9,569 bases of DNA from Pseudomonadota bacterium (GTDB lineage: Bacteria > Pseudomonadota > Alphaproteobacteria > Parvibaculales > Parvibaculaceae), in contig JAJXZC010000030.1 in NCBI GenBank assembly GCA_021780275.1, positions 1-9,569 on the forward strand, read 5' to 3'. Within the stretch, counting starts at the first letter, position 1. Every line of letters begins with the position of its first letter. The notes below the pieces were generated by a model. The model did no database searches, was not told the DNA's origin, and was given only the letters and a program-made list of their open reading frames with translations. Made by a program: the position numbers and the translations under genes. Below, one piece after another: positions 6,643-9,569 of the stretch.

Positions 6643-6679
6643 TTGACAAAACGTGCGCCAAATCGTTCTAGTTTTGTTC
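6643..6679 (+). promoter_or_regulatory. SOS promoter of umuDC: -35 element and LexA box
   Basis: A consensus -35 TTGACA lies at 6643-6648. GTTC (6665-6668), 7 bases, GTTC (6676-6679) is an exact match to the direct-repeat LexA operator known in Alphaproteobacteria (GTTC-N7-GTTC). The box begins 16 bases after the -35 hexamer, so it covers the expected -10 position (TTCTAG at 6666-6671), and LexA bound there would block RNA polymerase. The ATG of umuD is 28 bases downstream. DNA damage should therefore induce the operon. Confidence 0.85.
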
Positions 6680-6707
6680 CTATGATAACCTGATCGAAAG
6701 CAACCCC

Positions 6708-7136
6708 ATGGCTCCCCTGCGCTTGGTCGGGACCAAACTCGTCTTGCCGTTGGCCCTCCACTCGGTCTGCGCCGGCTTTCCCAGCCCGGCAGACGATTAT
6801 CTCGATGAAAACATCGATCTCACTCGGTTGCTGATCGTCAATCCCCCGGCCACGTTTCTTTGGCGTGTGGAGGGAAAATCCATGATCGATGCCGGGATTT
6901 TCCCGGGCGATCTCGTAGTCGTCGACCGGAGCCTTGAGCCCCGGCAGGGCGACGCGGTGATCGCCATCGTCAATGGCGAACGGTCGATCAAGCGGATCAA
7001 TCTGCGCGGCGGCGGCGAGTTGCTGCAATGCGCCAATCGCCGGATGCCGCCCTTTGTCCTGCCGGAATGCGCGGAAGTCGAAATCTGGGGCGTCGTGACC
7101 TGGTGTTTGCGCGGCCTGCGCCGGGCTGGGCCCTGA
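6708..7136 (+). CDS. umuD: UmuD, self-cleaving subunit of translesion polymerase V
   Basis: 142 residues, close to the E. coli 139. On RecA filaments UmuD cuts off its own N-terminus, and the resulting UmuD'2 joins UmuC to form polymerase V. The S24/LexA-type catalytic residues are visible: Ser58 in [10 protein letters not shown] and Lys95 in GERSIKRI. The cleavage region is [11 protein letters not shown], so the scissile bond is expected at Ala22-Gly23, as in LexA, whereas E. coli UmuD uses Cys24-Gly25. There is no N-terminal helix-turn-helix, which rules out LexA itself. The stop TGA overlaps the umuC ATG by one base, so the two are translationally coupled. The ribosome binding site is weak, but the N-terminal length matches the family. 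The LexA box upstream gives SOS control. Confidence 0.95.
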   Translation: MAPLRLVGTKLVLPLALHSVCAGFPSPADDYLDENIDLTRLLIVNPPATFLWRVEGKSMIDAGIFPGDLVVVDRSLEPRQGDAVIAIVNGERSIKRINLRGGGELLQCANRRMPPFVLPECAEVEIWGVVTWCLRGLRRAGP

Positions 7137-8395
7137 TGACCTTCGCGCTCATTGACGGCAACAGTTTTTATTGCTCCTGCGAGCGGCTTTTCCAGCCGAA
7201 GCTGGAGCGGCGGCCGGTCATCGTCCTGTCGAACAACGACGGTTGCGCTGTGGCGCGAACCGCCGAGGCGAAAGCCCTTGGCATTAAAATGGGCGCGCCC
7301 TATTTCCAGATCAGGGACCTCTGTGAACGCGAGCGGGTCGCAGTCTTTTCCTCGAATTACGCGCTCTATGGCGATATTTCGCGACGCATGAACGAGGTCT
7401 ACAGGACCGTTTCGCCCAATGTCGAAGCTTATTCCATCGATGAGACATTCCTGGATCTGAGCGGCTTTGATCCGTCGCGCCACGAGCAAATGGCCCGAGC
7501 CTTACGCGCAAAAATCCGGCGCTGGATAGGAATTCCGACTTGTGTCGGCCTCGGCCCGACCAAGGTGCTGGCCAAGGTCGCCAACAGGATCGCCAAAGGT
7601 AACCCCGCCATGGACGGCGTTTGCGACTTGCGCGATCCGGCCGCGCGACGATTGCTTTTGGCCGATCTTCCCGTCGCCGACGTGTGGGGCGTCGGCCCAG
7701 CCTCGACCGCGAAACTTCAGGCGGTCAATGTGCGAACGGCGGCGGATTTGAGCGCAATGGACTTTCGCCTGGCGAAATCTTTGCTGAGCGTCGTTGGCGA
7801 ACGGATCGTCATGGAGCTTTCAGGCGTCTCATGCATGCCGCTGGAATCCATCCCGCCCACCCGCAAAGGTTTGGCGGTGACCCGCTCGTTCGGCGAGCGC
7901 ATTACGACCTTGGATCCGATGCTCGAGGCGGTATCGACCTATGCGGCCCGCGCCGGCGAAAAGCTGCGGCGATTTGAACTGGCCGCCGGATACATGACCT
8001 TGTTCATGCACACCAGCCGCTTTGCGTCGACCCCCTCGTACAGCGGCTCGAAGGGGATCGAGTTCTCGCCGGCGACCAATGATAGCCGCAAGCTGATCGC
8101 TGCGGCGCAACGCCTTGCCCGGCAAGTTTGGCGCGAGGGTTTCGCGTTCAACAAGGCGGGGGTGATGTTCGACGATCTCATCCCGCAAGACGACATGGCG
8201 TCGGGGCTTTTTGACCCGCCGGACAATGTCGAGCGGAATGCGCGCCTGATGACGGCTCTAGACCAAATCAACCAGCGTTGGGGCCGAAATGCTGCGATCA
8301 TTGGCGCCACGGGCCTTCGATCCGCGTGGACGCAGAAGTTTCAGCGCCGCTCACCCAGTTTCACAACAAAGCTCGCCGATTTGCCGTTGTGTTGA
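7136..8395 (+). CDS. umuC: UmuC, catalytic subunit of translesion polymerase V (Y family)
   Basis: 419 residues, nearly the length of E. coli UmuC (422). It copies damaged DNA with low fidelity once bound to UmuD'2, on the RecA/SSB-coated template. Catalytic acidic residues are visible: Asp7 in ALIDGNSFY and Asp102-Glu103 in [17 protein letters not shown] (about residues 35-44) is the conserved palm/fingers segment, [12 protein letters not shown] (from ~183) the helix-hairpin-helix DNA-binding motif, and [14 protein letters not shown] near the end is the C-terminal region characteristic of UmuC (DUF4113). The start at 7136 shares its A with the umuD stop; the frame is open to 7028, but the family begins at MTFALIDGN. 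The protein appears intact. Plasmid-borne umuDC homologues such as mucAB and rumAB are known to raise mutation rates and damage survival of their hosts. Confidence 0.96.
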   Translation: MTFALIDGNSFYCSCERLFQPKLERRPVIVLSNNDGCAVARTAEAKALGIKMGAPYFQIRDLCERERVAVFSSNYALYGDISRRMNEVYRTVSPNVEAYSIDETFLDLSGFDPSRHEQMARALRAKIRRWIGIPTCVGLGPTKVLAKVANRIAKGNPAMDGVCDLRDPAARRLLLADLPVADVWGVGPASTAKLQAVNVRTAADLSAMDFRLAKSLLSVVGERIVMELSGVSCMPLESIPPTRKGLAVTRSFGERITTLDPMLEAVSTYAARAGEKLRRFELAAGYMTLFMHTSRFASTPSYSGSKGIEFSPATNDSRKLIAAAQRLARQVWREGFAFNKAGVMFDDLIPQDDMASGLFDPPDNVERNARLMTALDQINQRWGRNAAIIGATGLRSAWTQKFQRRSPSFTTKLADLPLC

Positions 8396-8655
8396 GCCGC
8401 TCGCTCACCGGGAAGTCGCGCAGATTGGAGAAGCGCGCGTTGTTGTCTCGGGCGACGCCGTGAAGGCGACGAAAAGTGCCGGGCGTCCTGGACAGGTCTT
8501 TCTCGCGCTTGAATGCCACGCGTCCATTTGGACGGAATTCTGCGCTGTCCCCATCTCCTGTTCTCCAAAAGCGCGGCGATCTCTCCCGTTGCTGTGGGCT
8601 GTGTCCTATGGCCGCCGGTCGCGCATAAAACTTTGCGCGCCGAAAAATTTTCCCC

Positions 8656-8699
8656 TTGGCGCCAGCGCCAATTCCGCGCGCACGGGCCGCAGGCGGCCC
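8656..8699 (+). promoter_or_regulatory. Paired hairpins in the ssb leader
   Basis: TTGGCGC (8656-8662) pairs with GCGCCAA (8665-8671), and GGGCCGC (8684-8690) pairs with GCGGCCC (8693-8699). Both are perfect 7-base dyads, realistically 6-base stems with 4-base loops. They lie just upstream of the CAAAAT word of the shared leader. They could be an attenuator, a terminator for umuDC transcripts, or folded single-strand DNA recognised after transfer. Confidence 0.45.
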
Positions 8700-8702
8700 T
8701 GA

Positions 8703-8777
8703 CAAAATTCCCGCCGCTTCAAGTCCTTCGCTGCGCTGCGGCCGCGCGCGCTTGCGGCGCTTCGGTTCGTCCGCTCC
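8703..8777 (+). repeat. Shared leader element, copy 2 (ssb)
   Basis: CAAAAT (8703-8708), 20 bases, CGCTGCGCT (8729-8737), 31 bases, GTCCGCTCC (8769-8777), then 63 bases to the ssb ATG. It matches copy 1 at 3244-3317 in motif order, spacing and distance to the start codon, while the spacer sequences differ. GCCGC (8741-8745) can pair with GCGGC (8754-8758) between the second and third words. Confidence 0.55.
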
Positions 8778-8840
8778 CTTCCCGGCCATCACGGAACGCC
8801 ATCGCAACGGGGCGGATCGCCCAAACGATGGAGAAACAAG

Positions 8841-9182
8841 ATGACCCAGTTCGCAGAATTCCAAATCCTTGGCCGCGTTGGCAAAATCAAGGAATTTAAC
8901 GGCTCGACCAATGTGAGCCTTTGCGCCAACTATCCCTTCAAGGACCGCAACGGCGAAAAGCAGACCGACGCGCTGTGGAACGATGTCACGATCTTCGGCG
9001 AGAAGACCCGCGGCTTCATCAAACAGCACATCAAGGAGGGCGATCTCATTCTCGCCCGAGGCCGGATGCGCCAAAACAGCTACGAACGCGACGGCCAGAA
9101 GGTCTACACCGTCGACCTGATCTGTGAGGATTTTTCGCTGCTGGCCCATAAGTTCGAGAGGTCAGAAAGCGAGGGCGACTGA
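8841..9182 (+). CDS. ssb: Short single-stranded DNA-binding protein
   Basis: 113 residues, essentially a single OB-fold domain. MTQFAEFQILGRVGKIKEF is the first strand region; ALWNDVTIFGEKTRGFIKQ and EGDLILARGRMRQNSYERDG are the conserved central strands of the SSB family, with aromatic residues that would stack on DNA bases. The flexible linker and the acidic DDDIPF-type tail of housekeeping SSBs, which recruits repair and replication proteins, are missing; the end is just SESEGD. This compact form is common on alphaproteobacterial plasmids and ICEs, where it probably coats the incoming single strand during transfer or assists element replication and recombination. GGAG at 8830-8833 lies 7 bases before the ATG. 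The function is thus well supported, but whether it can replace host SSB is doubtful. Confidence 0.93.
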   Translation: MTQFAEFQILGRVGKIKEFNGSTNVSLCANYPFKDRNGEKQTDALWNDVTIFGEKTRGFIKQHIKEGDLILARGRMRQNSYERDGQKVYTVDLICEDFSLLAHKFERSESEGD

Positions 9183-9379
9183 GCCCGGCCAACATCCGGG
9201 GCGGCGAGGATTACGACTGGTATTACGCCGGCGACGCCGATCGCGCCGCGCAGCTCCGCACGCCGATCACGGACGGTGCGGCGGCCAAGCCGTGGGTCTT
9301 CCGCTACAAGGATCTGAGCGCCTGGTGGTCGAACGCACACTACAACCGTCCGGGAGGAATGGAGAGCGGGACGCCGACG
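9182..9379 (+). pseudogene. Fragment of a gene-transfer-agent tail 'megatron' (gp15-like, GTA TIM-barrel domain)
   Basis: Directly overlapping the ssb stop, one frame reads NIRGGEDYDWYY, then RTPITDGAAAKPWVFRYKD and WWSNAHYNRPGG. This run matches, from memory of the family, the TIM-barrel glycoside-hydrolase-like domain of gp15, the baseplate hub/tail 'megatron' protein of Rhodobacter-type gene transfer agents and related phages. The full protein is over 1,200 residues; only about 60 are present. There is an in-frame TAA at 9149-9151 and no ATG, GTG or TTG before the homology begins, so this piece cannot be translated as it stands. The similarity stops after ...ESGTPT, where GTA proteins continue with an AWVPQSKPIWFTE-like segment. 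It is therefore a decayed or transplanted fragment, placed here probably by recombination between the mobile element and a GTA or prophage locus. Confidence 0.7.
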
Positions 9380-9569
9380 ATCGAGGCAGTCGCGCGAGCG
9401 CTGCGCATCCTCGAACATGACGCGGGCGAGGCGATCCACGATGCGATGCTTGCCGTGTTTCGAGTGATGGTAGAGCGCACGCTGTGGTTCCGCGGCAAGC
9501 TGCACGATGACGAGGTCACGGGCGGCGTTCCGCCAGCGGCACGCGCCGATGATCCGCGGGGTGCGGCGA
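9359..9569 (+). CDS. Unrecognised ORF continuing past the window end
   Basis: From the ATG at 9359 the frame is open to the end of the window (70 codons, no stop). It starts inside the GTA-like fragment, in the same frame, and continues with IEAVARALRILEHDAGEAI and a helical, mixed-charge stretch containing MVERTLWFRGKL, then a Pro/Ala/Gly-rich tail (TGGVPPAARADDPRG). Third codon positions stay GC-rich, as in real genes of this window. A GGGAGGA lies at 9352-9358 but only touches the ATG, too close to be a normal ribosome binding site, so the true start is uncertain. The product is not recognised. It may be a gene whose original 5' end was replaced by the GTA fragment. Confidence 0.4.
   Translation, partial: MESGTPTIEAVARALRILEHDAGEAIHDAMLAVFRVMVERTLWFRGKLHDDEVTGGVPPAARADDPRGAA

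Larger units (their letters stand above)
8396..8840 (+). other. 445-base gene-free leader before ssb
   Basis: No supported gene. The first ~180 bases show nothing clear except a 14-base perfect dyad (CGTCCATTTGGACG, 8521-8534), a possible operator. From about 8620 there is dense structure: CGCGCA/TGCGCG around a TAAAAC-containing loop, an AT-rich GAAAAATTTTC (8642-8652), hairpins at 8656-8699 and the shared leader element at 8703-8777. No GTTC-N7-GTTC box was seen, so ssb does not appear to share the SOS control of umuDC. No confident -35/-10 pair could be assigned. Confidence 0.55.

Noticed and set aside
7028..7135. Upstream start for UmuC
   Set aside because: The extension lies inside umuD and is absent from the family; MTFALIDGN at 7136 is the normal beginning.
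8361..9149. Long minus-strand open frame (262 codons) opposite ssb and its leader
   Set aside because: It covers the clearly coding ssb on the other strand, its product resembles no family, and it is explained by the GC-rich third positions of ssb and low stop density.
1..9569. CRISPR array, tRNA, rRNA or insertion sequence
   Set aside because: No regularly spaced repeats, cloverleaf, rRNA-like sequence or transposase signature was seen on either strand.

Overview
The window (about 63% G+C by eye) is accessory DNA that looks like part of an integrative/conjugative element or large plasmid of an alphaproteobacterium, probably of the order Hyphomicrobiales. Three things point there: the gene set (a strawberry-notch-type helicase, a Toprim protein, a DUF2493 protein, a short SSB and UmuDC), the codon use, and a GTTC-N7-GTTC SOS box, the LexA operator form typical of Alphaproteobacteria. 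No rRNA, tRNA, CRISPR array or transposase was found. All supported genes lie on the + strand.

Layout. (1) 1-3066: the C-terminal part of a strawberry-notch family helicase, followed after 3 bases by a Toprim protein. The two are probably co-transcribed. (2) 3067-4303: a structured leader and a DUF2493 (SLOG-superfamily) protein. (3) 4304-5855: a two-gene cargo insert, made of a small secreted four-cysteine protein of unknown function and an unusual protein that joins a truncated WGR domain to a C-terminal HEPN-like domain. (4) 5856-6301: a gene-free stretch with two adjacent hairpins of considerable strength. (5) 6302-6475: a 57-residue acidic small protein with a strong ribosome binding site and a likely terminator. 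(6) 6643-8395: a LexA-controlled umuD-umuC operon with all catalytic residues visible. (7) 8396-9182: a 445-base hairpin-rich leader and ssb. (8) 9182 to the end: a start-less fragment of the tail 'megatron' (TIM-barrel, gp15-like) protein of gene transfer agents, fused in frame to an unrecognised reading frame that runs off the window.

Taken together, the window is mostly a DNA-processing and DNA-damage module of a mobile element: helicase, Toprim, SSB and error-prone polymerase. A small cargo island with a candidate RNase-type (HEPN) protein interrupts it. The least expected non-coding signal is that the DUF2493 gene and ssb, 5.4 kb apart, share a leader layout. Three motifs, CAAAAT, CGCTGCGCT and GTCCGCTCC, occur at almost identical spacing and at almost the same distance from each start codon.
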